Shown here: one piece after another, positions 27,844-39,093 of the stretch
Layout of the letters: each line of letters opens with the position of its first letter
How positions within the stretch are numbered: position 1 is the stretch's first letter
Assembly (NCBI RefSeq): GCF_000972495.1
Contig: NZ_LATM01000001.1
Coordinates: 145,241 to 209,240, forward strand
Direction of reading: 5' to 3'
From: Hymenobacter terrenus
GTDB lineage: Bacteria; Bacteroidota; Bacteroidia; Cytophagales; Hymenobacteraceae
Length of the DNA stretch: 64,000 nt
The notes under the pieces: model-generated
The model's database searches: none
Told to the model about the DNA's origin: nothing
What the model saw: only the letters and a program-made list of their open reading frames with translations
Position numbers and translations under genes: made by a program

Positions 27844-27959
27844 GGTCCCGTCATGCCGAGCGCAGCCGAGGCATCTCGCGTGCAATAGTAAACCAGTCGT
27901 CAAAAAGGGAGTAGTGGTGGCACGCGAGATGCCTCGGCTGCGCTCGGCATGACGGGACC
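27844..27959. repeat. Inverted-repeat element, GCCGAGC variant
   Basis: Perfect 40-bp arms (GGTCCCGTCATGCCGAGCGC... and complement) around 36 nt. Related to the GCTGAGC elements elsewhere in the window. The stretch 27686-28153 holds no other recognisable feature apart from AT-rich DNA at 28040-28085. Confidence 0.88.
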
Positions 27960-28153
27960 TGGGCTCTAGGTCTAGGTTAAACTACTTAAATGCCGGCTCG
28001 CTCCCGCGCTCCGCTGCCTCCTAAACAGTACTAAGCCGAGCATTATTGCGTAGCTTATTAAAAATATTTATAAATTTTATTTAAATGGGTAAAAACTGCT
28101 TCCTGCGCCTCATCATCCGCACGTTTGGGGCAGCACCGCTCAGCGCTGGGTTG

Positions 28154-28681
28154 TCAGGCTGCGTCACTATCCCGTAGTTCCTGGGCGGCGGCTTCTGCTT
28201 CGGCCCGCAGCCCGGCGATGCGCAGCCGCAACCGGGCCTGGGCCGTGCTCCCGCTGCGGACCAGCTCGGCACGGGCCTCGGCCGCGAAGCCGGCCAGCCA
28301 CGCTGGCGCAGCAGTACCCACCGGCGCCAACGCGGCCGTGAGCACGGGCAGGGCCGTCAGCCGCCGTCGGGCCCAGACGGCCCGCTCTGGTAATAAACTA
28401 AGCTCGTACGCAAGCTGGTCGGCCCGGTGCTGGCAGGCGCGCTGCTGCTTGTGCAGGGCGGCCCGGTCCAGAGCTTCGGGGTCGGGCTCGGTGGGAGTGT
28501 TGTGGTAGGCTAGCGTGAGGGCAGCTTGCGGCAGGGAGGCCGGCAGGGGCAGGGGGCGGATGCCGCGCTCTACTTGTGAGACCATCGTTTTGCTCAGGCC
28601 TAGACAGTAGCCCAAGGCTGTTTGACTCAAGCAAAAAAAAGTGCGGAGCCGGGGCAGGAGGGCGGTGGGGATGGATTCCAT
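28154..28681 (-). CDS. XRE-type HTH regulator next to the restriction island
   Basis: 175 residues: an N-terminal lambda-repressor-like HTH (residues ~8-45, LRTFFCLSQTALGYCLGLSK then MVSQVERG) and an Ala/Arg-rich helical C-terminal half likely to form a coiled coil. It points away from hsdM. Two 42-nt inverted repeats start 9 nt upstream of its ATG, an ideal place for autoregulation. A truncated relative with the same spacing to similar repeats lies at 37986-38117. It could control the restriction operon; type I systems do not usually have a C-protein, so this is an inference. Confidence 0.8.
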   Translation of the reverse strand: MESIPTALLPRLRTFFCLSQTALGYCLGLSKTMVSQVERGIRPLPLPASLPQAALTLAYHNTPTEPDPEALDRAALHKQQRACQHRADQLAYELSLLPERAVWARRRLTALPVLTAALAPVGTAAPAWLAGFAAEARAELVRSGSTAQARLRLRIAGLRAEAEAAAQELRDSDAA

Positions 28682-28690
28682 TGGGGGCGT

Positions 28691-28786
28691 TTTGCTCTAC
28701 GTTTTGGAACAACGCGAAAAGTGTAGAGCAAATTGCAATGGACTTATGTTCTACAGTTTTTTTGTTGCTCCAAAACGTAGAGCAGA
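28691..28786. promoter_or_regulatory. Pair of 42-nt inverted repeats (operator-like), left copy
   Basis: Site 1, 28691-28732: TTTGCTCTAC, 22 nt, GTAGAGCAAA. Site 2, 28745-28786: TATGTTCTAC, 22 nt, GTAGAGCAGA. The inner flanks are also partly symmetric (GTTTT...AAAA). Starts are 54 nt apart. They occupy the divergent space between the XRE gene and hsdM. Confidence 0.75.
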
Positions 28787-28900
28787 CAAAACAATCGTAA
28801 AAAAGCGAAGTGAGGTGCTTCTACTGCATTTGGTCAGGTGATGCTGCTATCTTCGTGCAATTGCCGCAGGGCATTCTTTTTCTTCCCAAACTGACAGTAC

Positions 28901-30560
<1,660 letters not shown>

Positions 30561-30571
<11 letters not shown>

Positions 30572-31847
30572 AGTTTTGTTTTCGGTAGAAGGCTGGGAAA
30601 ATACCACCTTGGGCGAAGCTTGCAAACGGGGCGGTGGGGAAATACAGACTGGCCCATTTGGAAGTCAGTTACACGCTGCCGATTATGTAGCAGAAGGGAT
30701 TCCTTCGATTATGCCACAGAATATCGGCGACAATAGAATTAACGAGCAGGGAATAGCGAGGATTACGCCCGCTGATGCAGCACGGCTCAACCGTTATCTA
30801 GTTCGGGAAGGTGATATCGTTTACAGCCGACGAGGCGATGTAGAACGTAAGGCGCTAGTGAGAAGCCATGAGGACGGCTGGCTTTGTGGTACCGGATGCT
30901 TACGAGTTCGGTTTGGCAGTGAAGAGTTTGTTGACTCACTGTTTGCCTCTTTCTATCTATCTCACACTGCAGTTCGCAGTTGGATTGTTCGCCATGCACA
31001 TGGGGCAACGATGCCCAACCTTAATACTTCAATTCTTGGGGCGCTTCCATTTGTTATTCCTCCAATCGCTGAGCAGCGCCGCATTGCCCATATCCTCGGC
31101 ACGCTGGACGATAAAATCGAACTAAACCGCCGCCAGAACGAGACGCTGGAAAGCTTGGCGCGGGCGCTGTTTCAGTCATGGTTCGTGGACTTCGACCCGG
31201 TGCGGGCCAAAGCCAGCGGCGAAGCCGAAGCCGCCATTTGCCAGCGGCTGGGTCTGTCGCCGCAGGTGCTGGCCTTGTTTCCGGCGGCGCTGGAAGACTC
31301 AACGCTGGGCGAGTTGCCTGTGGGGTGGAAAGTTGGTAAGCTTGAAGATTTATGTGTATTGCAGAGAGGTTTTGACCTTCCTGCATCTGTAAGAACAGAA
31401 GGAAAGTATTCTGTGATTTCGGCAGGCGGAATACACGGTACGCACAACGAGTTTATGGTAAAAGGTCCGGGAATAGTCACTGGACGAAGTGGCGTTATTG
31501 GTAATGTGTTCTTTGTTCAGGATGACTTTTGGCCATTGAACACAACCTTGTGGGTAAAGAAGTTTATGCATGTAGGCCCAAGCTATGTTTATCAACTTCT
31601 CAGTGGAATTGACCTGAAAAGTTTTAATGCTGGTTCCGCTGTGCCATCTCTTAACAGGAATCACGTTCATACGCATCCTGTAATCATACCAAGCAAGAAA
31701 TTAGCTGCTATTTACGAGGGGTTTGCAACCACCTTGTTTAAAAGCAAAAAATCTGCTGATGATGAATCCCGCAATCTGATTGCTCTGCGCGAGGAATTGC
31801 TACCACGTTTGCTATCGGGAGAGCTTTTAAATACGGTTATTGCTTAG
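30561..31847 (+). CDS. hsdS: Type I restriction-modification specificity subunit HsdS
   Basis: 428 residues with two target-recognition domains, each followed by a conserved helix. The first ends in IPPIAEQRRIAHILGTLDDK and LARALFQSWFVDFDPVR; the second TRD starts near LGELPVGWK and ends with LIALREELLPRLLSGEL. Full two-TRD length indicates an intact bipartite recognition site. Both TRD segments are AT-richer than the central conserved region and the neighbouring hsdM, as expected where specificity domains are exchanged by recombination. Confidence 0.95.
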
Positions 31848-31853
31848 TTGGCT

Positions 31854-32960
31854 ATGGAAGAAAGTGAGCAACTAGAGAGACTTGTCGGCACCTTCCGGGG
31901 GTTAGATATAGAGCTTTACGAGAGCAATGCCGAATTTAACGAATGGTTCGACGAGCAATATGAGGAATTCCCTATTGTGGGAGATAAGCCATATGCTCCC
32001 AGCAAAATACTGTTTTGGTTGGACCGACCTCTCTATAAAACGGCGATACAAGAGTTTGAAGGTGACGCTCTATCCGGTAAATATGAAGAGGCGATTGATA
32101 TACTAAAGGAGAATAATCAACTTGGGAGGTTCAAAGAAGTAGCTAATGCTGTACGCAGGCAGCGGTTGGTCCCTTTTGTAGGAGCAGGTTTGTCAAAGCC
32201 AATGAATATGCCACTTTGGGGCGAGGCATTGAAAGCGCTTGCAGGGGAGATGCCAACCTTCAACAACTCTGATTTTACCAGAGCATTAAGTGAAGGCCGC
32301 CTTTTAGATGCTGCACAATTACTATATGAATTCTCCCCCGACCAAACCACAGACTATATACATAGAACGTATAGTGTGGATGTAATGGCAGGACCAATCC
32401 AGCTACTTCCGAGGATTAGTTACGGCTGTGTCGTTACAACCAATTTTGACCAAGCATTAGAAAAAATATTTAGTCAGCATAAAATGCCTTTTGAGGGATA
32501 CATGAATGGCAATCAGAGCGGACCATTTATGCAGAAATTGGTGAAAGGTGACCGGTGCCTTTTAAAGCTACATGGTGACTTTGAGAACCCTGATACTTAT
32601 GTTTTTACTTTTAAACAGTACGAAGAAGGATACGGGCAGCCATTTGATTATAACAAACATTTGCCTAAAGCACTACGTCAGATTTACGTGAGTAATTCAC
32701 TGTTGTTTCTTGGATGCAGCCTAGACAATGACTGGACTATGCAGCTTTTTCAGAACGTAGCTGAAACGTCGAGTTATCAAATTCCTGACCATTACGCTAT
32801 ACTGCCCGCACCTGAGAATCCTGATGATAAACATGCGAAAACAAATCAACTACTGCGATGCCATATTAGGCCCATTTGGTACCCGCCTGGCCGTCATGAT
32901 TTAGTGGAGAAGTTTATCGAGATGTTGACAGCTCAAGCAAAAAACCGATTTCTACCTTAG
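31854..32960 (+). CDS. SIR2-domain protein inside the type I restriction operon
   Basis: 368 residues. After a ~100-residue helical N-terminal part, the SIR2 fold shows its three NAD-site motifs: VPFVGAGLS (residues 106-114), TTNFD (Asn197, Asp199) and KLHGD (catalytic His240). SIR2 domains of this bacterial type are NAD-degrading effectors in several phage-defence systems (Thoeris, DSR, SIR2-HerA). The gene starts 6 nt after hsdS and ends 6 nt before hsdR, so it belongs to the operon. Its base composition is clearly more AT-rich than hsdM and hsdR. A TTG two codons upstream is possible. Confidence 0.88.
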   Translation: MEESEQLERLVGTFRGLDIELYESNAEFNEWFDEQYEEFPIVGDKPYAPSKILFWLDRPLYKTAIQEFEGDALSGKYEEAIDILKENNQLGRFKEVANAVRRQRLVPFVGAGLSKPMNMPLWGEALKALAGEMPTFNNSDFTRALSEGRLLDAAQLLYEFSPDQTTDYIHRTYSVDVMAGPIQLLPRISYGCVVTTNFDQALEKIFSQHKMPFEGYMNGNQSGPFMQKLVKGDRCLLKLHGDFENPDTYVFTFKQYEEGYGQPFDYNKHLPKALRQIYVSNSLLFLGCSLDNDWTMQLFQNVAETSSYQIPDHYAILPAPENPDDKHAKTNQLLRCHIRPIWYPPGRHDLVEKFIEMLTAQAKNRFLP

Positions 32961-32966
32961 CTTGCT

Positions 32967-35900
32967 ATGCTCAACGAACACTCTCTCGAAGAAGCAACCC
33001 AGGTTTGGTTTCAGGAAACTGGTTGGCAGGTAGCTGACAGCGCTACCCTGCTGCGCACCGATAGTCCCAATGCCGAGCGCGCCGACGATGCCCGACAGGT
33101 GCTGCTGCCCCACCGCCTGCTGCAGGCTCTAGCCCGCCTAAATCCTGGCCTACCCGTTTCGGCTCTCGAAGAAGCCGCCGCCCTGATGGCCCGCCTGCCC
33201 CAGGTGGGCCTCACGGAGCGCAACCAGGAGTTTCAAAAGCTGCTCACCACGGGCGTGCCGGTAGAAGTGCGCGACGCCGACGGCCACCTACAACCCGACC
33301 GGGTGTGGCTGGTCGATTTCCGGGAGCCCGAACGCAACGACTGGCTGGTGGTGCGCCAGCTGAGCGTGCGCGGGGCGCAGGAACTGCGCCGCCCCGATAT
33401 GGTGGCCTACCTCAACGGCCTGCCCATTGCGGTACTGGAATTAAAGTCGCCCCTCGGCGACCGCAAGAAAACCGACGTCTGGGACGCCTACAACCAGCTC
33501 GAAGCCTACAAGCACGACATTCCCGACCTGTTCGTGACCAACGCCGCGCTGGTGGTGTCCGATGGCTTCACAGCCCGCATCGGCTCGCTCACAGCTGACC
33601 GCGACCGGTACATGCCCTGGCGCACCCTGCGCGACGAGGCCGACCAGCCCCTGCTGCAATACGAGCTGGAAAAAGTGGTGCGCGGCTTCTTCGACCGCGA
33701 GCTGTTGCTCGACTACCTGCGCCATTTCATCCTTTTCGAGCCGAACAACGAGGGCGTCCTCATTAAGAAAATAGCCGCTTACCACCAGTTCCACGCCGTG
33801 CGCGAGGCCGTGAAGGCCACCCTCACGGCGGCGGCCTTGCCTGGCCGGCCGGCCGTGGCCGAGGTGCACGAGCCCCGCGCCAGCTACGGGCGCCGCGTGG
33901 TGCCGGGTTCGCGCAAGGGCGGCATTGTGTGGCACACCCAGGGCTCGGGCAAAAGCATTTCAATGGCCTGCTTTGCGGGCAAGCTCATGGGCCGCCCCGA
34001 GCTGGGCAATCCCACGCTGGTCATCGTGACCGACCGCAACGACCTTGACGGGCAACTCTATCAGCAGTTCGTGCACGCCAAAGCGCTCCTGGGCGAAGAC
34101 CCCAAGCAAGCCGAGGACAGGGAGCACCTGCGCACCCTGCTGGCCGACCGCCCGGCCGGGGGCATCTTCTTCACCACCATCCAGAAATTCAGCCTGCTGA
34201 AAGGGGAGGAGCAGTTCCCCGCGCTGTCGGGCCGGGGCAACCTAGTGGTGATAGTGGACGAGGCCCACCGCACCCAGTATGGCCTGGAAGCCCACCTGAA
34301 CCAGAAAACCGGGCGCTACCAGTACGGCTACGCCAAGCATATGCGCGACGCGCTGCCACAGGCCACCTTCGTGGGCTTCACTGGCACCCCGCTCGACACC
34401 ACCGACAAGAGTACCCGCGAGGTGTTCGGCGACTACGTGAGCATCTACGACATTCAGGATGCCGTGCGCGACGGGGCCACCGTGCCCATCATCTACGAAA
34501 GCCGCGTGGCCAAGCTGGAGCAGAACCAGAAGGAAATTGCCCGTCTCAACACCGACGTAGAAGAGGTATTCGAGGACGAGGAAGACAAAGCCCGCCGCGA
34601 CCAAGCCATCATTAAGTGGACCAAGCTGGAAAAGCTGGCGGGTGCCCAGCCCCGTCTGGCCGAAATAGCTGCCGACTTGGTGCAGCACTTCGAGCAGCGC
34701 CAGCAAATCCTCGAAGGCAAAGGCATGGTAGTGGCCATGAGCCGCGACATCTGCGTGCGCCTCTACGACGAAATTATTAAGCTGCGCCCCACCTGGCACG
34801 ATACCGACCCCCTCAAGGGCCGCCTGAAAGTGGTGATGACCGGCAGCGCCGCCGACGACAAAGAGCTACGGCCCCACATATACTCGGCCGGCGTGCGCAA
34901 GGCTATCGAAAAGCGCTTCAAAAATGCAGCCGACGAGTTACAGCTCGTCATCGTGCGCGACATGTGGCTCACCGGCTTCGACGTGCCCAGCCTGCACACC
35001 ATGTACCTCGACAAGCCCATGCGCGACCACAACCTGATGCAGGCCATTGCCCGCGTAAATCGGGTGTTTGGCGAGAAGCAGGGCGGGTTGATAGTCGATT
35101 ACATCAGCGTGGCCCAGGACCTGAAAAAGGCTCTGCGCACCTACGCCGACAACAACGGCAAAGGCACCCCCACCACCGACGCCCACGTAGCCCTGGGCAA
35201 GCTGCTGGAAGCAATGGAGGCCTGCCGCTCGCTGCTGCGCCGCTTCAACTACGCGGCCTACGAAACCCAGGCCATGCAGCTGCTACCCAACGCCGCCAAC
35301 TTCGTACTGAGCCTGGAAAAGCCCGACCGCAAAGCCTTCTTCGACGCGGTGCTGAGCGCCACCAAAGCCTTTTCGCTCTGCGGCACCCTCGACGAGGCCA
35401 AGCCCCTGCGTACCGAGCTGGCGTTTCTGCAAGCTGTGCGCTCCGTCATCCTCAAAGCCACCACCCCTGAGCGCCGCCTGAGCGAATACCAACAGCAACA
35501 CGCCCTCAAGCAGCTTCTCGACGGCGCAGTAGTATCGGGCGGCCTCGAAGATGTATTCAAGCTGGCCGGCCTCGACCAGCCCGAACTGAGTATTTTCTCC
35601 GATAAATTTTTAGCCGATGTAGCCTATCTGCCCCAGCAAAACCTGGCCTTGGCCCTGCTCCAAAAGCTGCTCAACGACCAGATAAAATCGCGCCTGCGCA
35701 ACAACGTGGTGCAGGAGCGTCTGTTCAGCGAGCGATTAGCTGACGCTTTAAATAAATACCACAATCGCTTCATCGAAAGCGCCCAAGTTATCGTCGTCCT
35801 CATCGACCTGGCCCGTGAGTTGCGCGAAGCCGCTACCCGTGGTGAGAAATTGAAGATGCGCGACGACGAGCTAGCCTTCTACGACGCGCTGAACGACAAC

Positions 35901-36134
35901 GCCAGCGCCGGCGAGCTGAGCGATGATGTGCTGCGTCAAATTGCTTTAGAGTTAACTGAGAAGCTCCGCAAAAATGCCTCCATTGACTGGCAAAAGCGGG
36001 AGAGCGTGCGGGCTCGCCTACGCAACTTGGTACGCATCACACTGCGACGCCACCATTACCCGCCGGATAAACAGGAGGATGCTATTGCCTTGGTAATGCA
36101 GCAGGCCGAACGGTTGGCAGAGCAGTGGGCATAG
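32967..36134 (+). CDS. hsdR: Type I restriction endonuclease HsdR
   Basis: 1055-residue motor and nuclease subunit. The N-terminal PD-(D/E)XK nuclease has Asp144 (RRPDMVAY) and Glu158-Leu-Lys160 (AVLELKSP). The SF2 translocase has Walker A TQGSGKS (Lys329), DEAH box VDEAHRTQYG and motif III VGFTGTPLD; a helical C-terminal region for HsdM contact follows. All key residues are present, so it should be active. It is the last gene of the hsdM-hsdS-SIR2-hsdR operon. Confidence 0.97.
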   Translation: MLNEHSLEEATQVWFQETGWQVADSATLLRTDSPNAERADDARQVLLPHRLLQALARLNPGLPVSALEEAAALMARLPQVGLTERNQEFQKLLTTGVPVEVRDADGHLQPDRVWLVDFREPERNDWLVVRQLSVRGAQELRRPDMVAYLNGLPIAVLELKSPLGDRKKTDVWDAYNQLEAYKHDIPDLFVTNAALVVSDGFTARIGSLTADRDRYMPWRTLRDEADQPLLQYELEKVVRGFFDRELLLDYLRHFILFEPNNEGVLIKKIAAYHQFHAVREAVKATLTAAALPGRPAVAEVHEPRASYGRRVVPGSRKGGIVWHTQGSGKSISMACFAGKLMGRPELGNPTLVIVTDRNDLDGQLYQQFVHAKALLGEDPKQAEDREHLRTLLADRPAGGIFFTTIQKFSLLKGEEQFPALSGRGNLVVIVDEAHRTQYGLEAHLNQKTGRYQYGYAKHMRDALPQATFVGFTGTPLDTTDKSTREVFGDYVSIYDIQDAVRDGATVPIIYESRVAKLEQNQKEIARLNTDVEEVFEDEEDKARRDQAIIKWTKLEKLAGAQPRLAEIAADLVQHFEQRQQILEGKGMVVAMSRDICVRLYDEIIKLRPTWHDTDPLKGRLKVVMTGSAADDKELRPHIYSAGVRKAIEKRFKNAADELQLVIVRDMWLTGFDVPSLHTMYLDKPMRDHNLMQAIARVNRVFGEKQGGLIVDYISVAQDLKKALRTYADNNGKGTPTTDAHVALGKLLEAMEACRSLLRRFNYAAYETQAMQLLPNAANFVLSLEKPDRKAFFDAVLSATKAFSLCGTLDEAKPLRTELAFLQAVRSVILKATTPERRLSEYQQQHALKQLLDGAVVSGGLEDVFKLAGLDQPELSIFSDKFLADVAYLPQQNLALALLQKLLNDQIKSRLRNNVVQERLFSERLADALNKYHNRFIESAQVIVVLIDLARELREAATRGEKLKMRDDELAFYDALNDNASAGELSDDVLRQIALELTEKLRKNASIDWQKRESVRARLRNLVRITLRRHHYPPDKQEDAIALVMQQAERLAEQWA

Positions 36135-36142
36135 TGTGAATA

Positions 36143-36237
36143 TTTGCTCTACGTTATCACGAAACGAAAAAAGCGTAGAGCAATTTTTTACACGTTTTGC
36201 TCTACGCTTTTCAACCCGCTCAAAAACGTAGAGCAAA
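36143..36237. promoter_or_regulatory. Pair of 42-nt inverted repeats, right copy
   Basis: Site 1, 36143-36184, and site 2, 36196-36237: each TTTGCTCTAC, 22 nt, GTAGAGCAAA/T. Starts are 53 nt apart. Starting 8 nt after the hsdR stop, they share the half-site of the left copy at 28.7 kb and so bracket the operon. No regulator gene is attached here. Confidence 0.75.
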
Positions 36238-36241
36238 CCCG

Positions 36242-36392
36242 CTACACCACAAGCTCCAACTCGGCCGCGTGGGCTTCGGTCTTGGCGTAGTCGGCACCAG
36301 CAGCATGGGCAACTGCTCGATGCTCAGTTCCTCAATCATTGCCCGACCAGTAGGGCGCTGGCTGGCACCTGCACGTCGCGGATGATTTCGAT
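36242..36392 (-). pseudogene. Decayed 3' fragment of an App1-type gene
   Basis: This stretch aligns with the last ~155 bp of the intact App1-domain gene at 39237, with several substitutions and small indels: same stop codon (LVV*-type end), same CGGCCGCGTGGGCT stretch, and a frame reading RDVQVPASALLVGQ versus RDVQVPARALLVGP. Only the tail is present. It is diverged, so the duplication is not recent. It marks a junction of the island next to the right repeat pair. Confidence 0.75.
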
Positions 36393-36439
36393 GCAGCCAA
36401 AGCGCCGCGGAAGCTTAAAAGAGCCGCCTTGTCCCAGGC

Positions 36440-37884
36440 CTACATGCCCGAGGGGTACAGGTCCGGCGGCTCGTTGCCTTTCACGGGCGTTGGCAGGGGC
36501 TGCAGCGCCTTGGTTTGGTCGATGAACACAAAAGCATCGTAGCGTTGCGGAGTAACTGAGGGCACATAGTTGCCGAAGCGCTCCAGTTTGGGGCTGTACA
36601 CGACGCCAATGGCGCGGTGACCAAGACGTCGCTTGAAGAACTTGTTGTCGCGCAAGTCCTGCGAAAGAATGAGCTTGTTGCCGGGGCCGCTGCGATGGAG
36701 CAGGTCTTCCCAGCTGTTGGGTTGCGCTTCGGGCACGGACATCACTTTCCAAGGCGCGCCCCAGGCATCGGCCGCAATCACGGAGCCCTGGTACGAGCCA
36801 AAGCCCACCGCAAACACGTTTTCGCGCCCGTAGGCCTGGCGCATCAACTGGCCCACGTTCACCTCGCCGCTGTTGGCCATGTCGGTGTAGCGAGCGTCGC
36901 CGATGTGGGTGTTGTGCTCTCACACGATGGCCTTGCTGGTGCTGCCGTGCAGGGTGAGCAGGCGTTGGAGGGTTTCGGTCATGTGCCGGTCCCGGATGTT
37001 CCAGGATTCGGCCGAGCCGCTGGCGGAGGCGCGGTAGTAGCGCTCGCCGTTGAGGGCCACCAGCGCATGCTGCTGCGCCACAAACTCCCGTTCGGCGGCA
37101 CGCCTTCGCCGGTGGTTTTCTGCACGGCCTGCCAGAGCCGGTGCGTTTCGGCCCGGCAATTGGCGTCGGCGCGGGCCACGGCCAGGGCGTAGCCTTCGGC
37201 GCTGGGGCTAAAGGGCTGAAAGCAGCGCTGCGCCCGTTGGGCCGCTTGCACGGCGGTGCCGTCGGTGGTTTGCAGGTGGGGCATGAGGTCGGCCAATGAT
37301 TCCCAGAGGCAATACACGTCCAGGCCGAAGAACCCTGCTTTGTTGGCCGCCGGCTGGGCTTGGTTGTGCGTGTTGAGCCACGTTACCAGGGACGCCACTT
37401 CGTAGTTGCCCCACATCCAGGTAGGCCAGCGGTTATAGTGGCGCAGCAGCTGCACGGCGGCCGCGCTGTCCCGGGCGGGGCCTTTGATGAAGGTATTGAC
37501 CCGGTACGAATCGGACCATTCTCCCTCGACGGCGATAAAGTCAAACCCCTTTTCCTGAATCAGGCGCTTGGATAAGGCCGCGCGCCAGGCGTAGTACTCC
37601 TGGGTGCCGTGGGAAGCTTCGCCCAACACCACCACGCGGGCGTTGCCAATGGCGCAGATTAGCGGGTCTAGGTCGGCCTCGGAACTCAAGGGATAGTTCG
37701 GGATTTGCACCTTCACGGGCTTGCGGTCCTGGTCGGGTCCGGGGCCCGCCACCTGCATCACCGGCAGCTCCGCCGCCGCGGATTGATTAGCCTGGTCTGC
37801 GGTCGATTTGCTGCCGCACTCAGCCAACAGCAGCCCGAATGCCAAGGCTGCGGGCAATAGCGAGTTTCTTACATGAAGAGCCAT
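36440..37884 (-). pseudogene. Erythromycin esterase-like protein, disrupted
   Basis: The frames together give a lipoprotein (FGLLLAECG lipobox) of the erythromycin-esterase/EreA-like family: VVVLGEASHGTQEYY, FDFIAVEGEWSDSYR, WMWGNYEV, then in a second frame REFVAQQHALVALNGERYY, EHNTHIGDARYTDM and LGHRAIGVVYSP. The frame shifts near 37095, and a TGA at 36920-36922 replaces the usual Trp before EHNTHIGD. Two independent lesions argue for a true pseudogene rather than a sequencing error. Most family members in environmental bacteria do not confer macrolide resistance. Confidence 0.85.
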
Positions 37885-37985
37885 GGCGCTAACGGCGAAT
37901 GGTATTCGCAACGCCAGCTTTTAACCTCTTCAGCTGAATTGTGTTATGGAAGAGTTTGACCTACGGTTGAGAGTAGAAAAGACTG

Positions 37986-38117
37986 TTAACCCATCCTGCT
38001 CATCTGGAGTACGCGGAGCCGAGACATCTGACCCAGGCAGTAGCCAAGTTCGGGTTGGCTCAGATTGAAATGAGCGCGCAGGCGCGAGAGTAGGCGGGTG
38101 GTTTCTGGCGACGGCAT
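37986..38117 (-). pseudogene. Truncated XRE regulator, relative of the gene at 28154
   Basis: A 43-codon frame begins MPSPETTRLLSRLRAHFN and continues LSQPELGYCLG, matching residues 4-30 of the XRE regulator at 28.2 kb (LLPRLRTFFCLSQTALGYCLG). After GYCLGQ the similarity ends and a stop follows, so the second half of the HTH and the C-terminal region are gone. The ATG abuts the first 42-nt repeat of the pair upstream, as in the intact copy. Confidence 0.75.
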
Positions 38118-38213
38118 TTTGCTCTCGTTTTTCAAGCAACGTCAAAAAGCGAGAGCAATTGCGTGAGTGATTTTGCTCTCGCTTTTTGAAGAGCCTCAGA
38201 ATTGGAGAGCAGA
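38118..38213. promoter_or_regulatory. Pair of 42-nt inverted repeats, variant half-site
   Basis: Site 1, 38118-38159, and site 2, 38172-38213, start 54 nt apart. Half-sites are TTTGCTCTCG and CGAGAGCAAT/GGAGAGCAGA, so the last two half-site bases change (AC to CG) on both arms of site 1 compared with the copies at 28.7 and 36.1 kb. They lie directly upstream of the truncated XRE gene. Confidence 0.75.
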
Positions 38214-38220
38214 ACAATTG

Positions 38221-38515
38221 TAGAGACGCGACCCATCGCGTCTCGGCGTCCGCGCCGTTAGCAAGTCGTTCAACGAAAATCGTGCAACGCCGAGACGCGA
38301 TGGGTCGCGTCTCTACATTGTTCCAGCGGCTTTTTGAACGGTGTAGAGACGCGACCCATCGCGTCTCGGCGTCCGCGTCGCCAGCAAGTCGTTCAATGAA
38401 AATCGTTCAACGCCGAGACGCGATGGGTCGCGCCTCTACATTATTCTGCCGTTGGTTGGTACATTGCTCCATTGTTCAACGGGGAGCCGCGAAGGGTTGC
38501 GTCTCTACAATTGTT
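38221..38515. repeat. REP doublets (REPIN-like) upstream of the RAYT gene
   Basis: Two inverted doublets, ~38221-38320 and ~38341-38440, each with arms GTAGAGACGCGACCCATCGC... and the complement separated by ~35 nt, then a degenerate single copy near 38485-38510. Each arm is itself a palindrome (GAGACGCGA...TCGCGTCTC). Confidence 0.88.
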
Positions 38516-38525
38516 CTGCTGGCTG

Positions 38526-39086
38526 ATGACGGAGCCTGACTTGTTTCGTGATAGGTATCGAGTGGACTCGGCGCGGCTGCCGGGGTATGATTATGGGCAA
38601 AGCGGGGCTTACTTTGTTACGATATGTGCTAGTGCTCGGCAGCCTTGCTTCGGGACGGTGGAGGTGCCGGCTACCGGGTGGGAGGCGGCTTTTGTAGAGC
38701 CCACGGGTTTAGGGCAGCGGGTGCTTGCGGGCTGGGCCAGCATACCCGAACTTTCCCCGTTCGTGACGCTAGATGCCTTTGTGCTCATGCCTGACCATGT
38801 GCATGGCATCCTCTTATTCGATAAAAACGAGCCGGTGGGACCGCCGTTGTCCTATGAAAATCAATTCGGCCCGCAACGGCAGAACTTGGCCTCAGTGCTG
38901 CGCGGATTCAAGTCTGGGGTCACCACCTTTGCCCGTGTTCATGCACTGGAGTTCAACTGGCAGCCCCGTTTTCATGACCGCATCGTGCGGTCCGACGACG
39001 AATTGCGCCGTATTCGGGACTACATTCTCACCAATCCCAGCCGCTGGGAAAAGGAGTGGGACAACGGTGAGGGCCTGTACCGCTAA
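38526..39086 (+). CDS. REP-associated tyrosine transposase (RAYT, IS200-like)
   Basis: 186 residues of the Y1 HUH transposase family. The metal-binding HUH pair is His91-Val-His93 in FVLMPDHVHGIL. The likely nucleophile is Tyr166 in IRDYILTNP, and WQPRFHDRIVR is typical of RAYTs. RAYTs cut single-stranded REP hairpins and spread REP/REPIN elements as single-copy domesticated genes. REP doublets of one family sit on both sides here and at several other places in the window. All key residues are present, so it appears functional. Confidence 0.93.
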   Translation: MTEPDLFRDRYRVDSARLPGYDYGQSGAYFVTICASARQPCFGTVEVPATGWEAAFVEPTGLGQRVLAGWASIPELSPFVTLDAFVLMPDHVHGILLFDKNEPVGPPLSYENQFGPQRQNLASVLRGFKSGVTTFARVHALEFNWQPRFHDRIVRSDDELRRIRDYILTNPSRWEKEWDNGEGLYR

Positions 39087-39093
39087 ATAATTG

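Noticed and set aside
28154..28681. XRE protein as the antitoxin of a toxin-antitoxin pair
   Set aside because: No small toxin-like gene adjoins it on either side; the neighbours are a repeat element and the divergent hsdM.
36440..37884. Functional macrolide resistance gene
   Set aside because: The frame is broken by a shift and an internal TGA, and the family is mostly made of enzymes with other roles.
38221..38515. Possible CRISPR array in the repeated GAGACGC stretch
   Set aside because: The repeats are palindromic doublets in inverted orientation with conserved spacers, they recur at distant sites, and they flank a RAYT gene. No cas genes are present.
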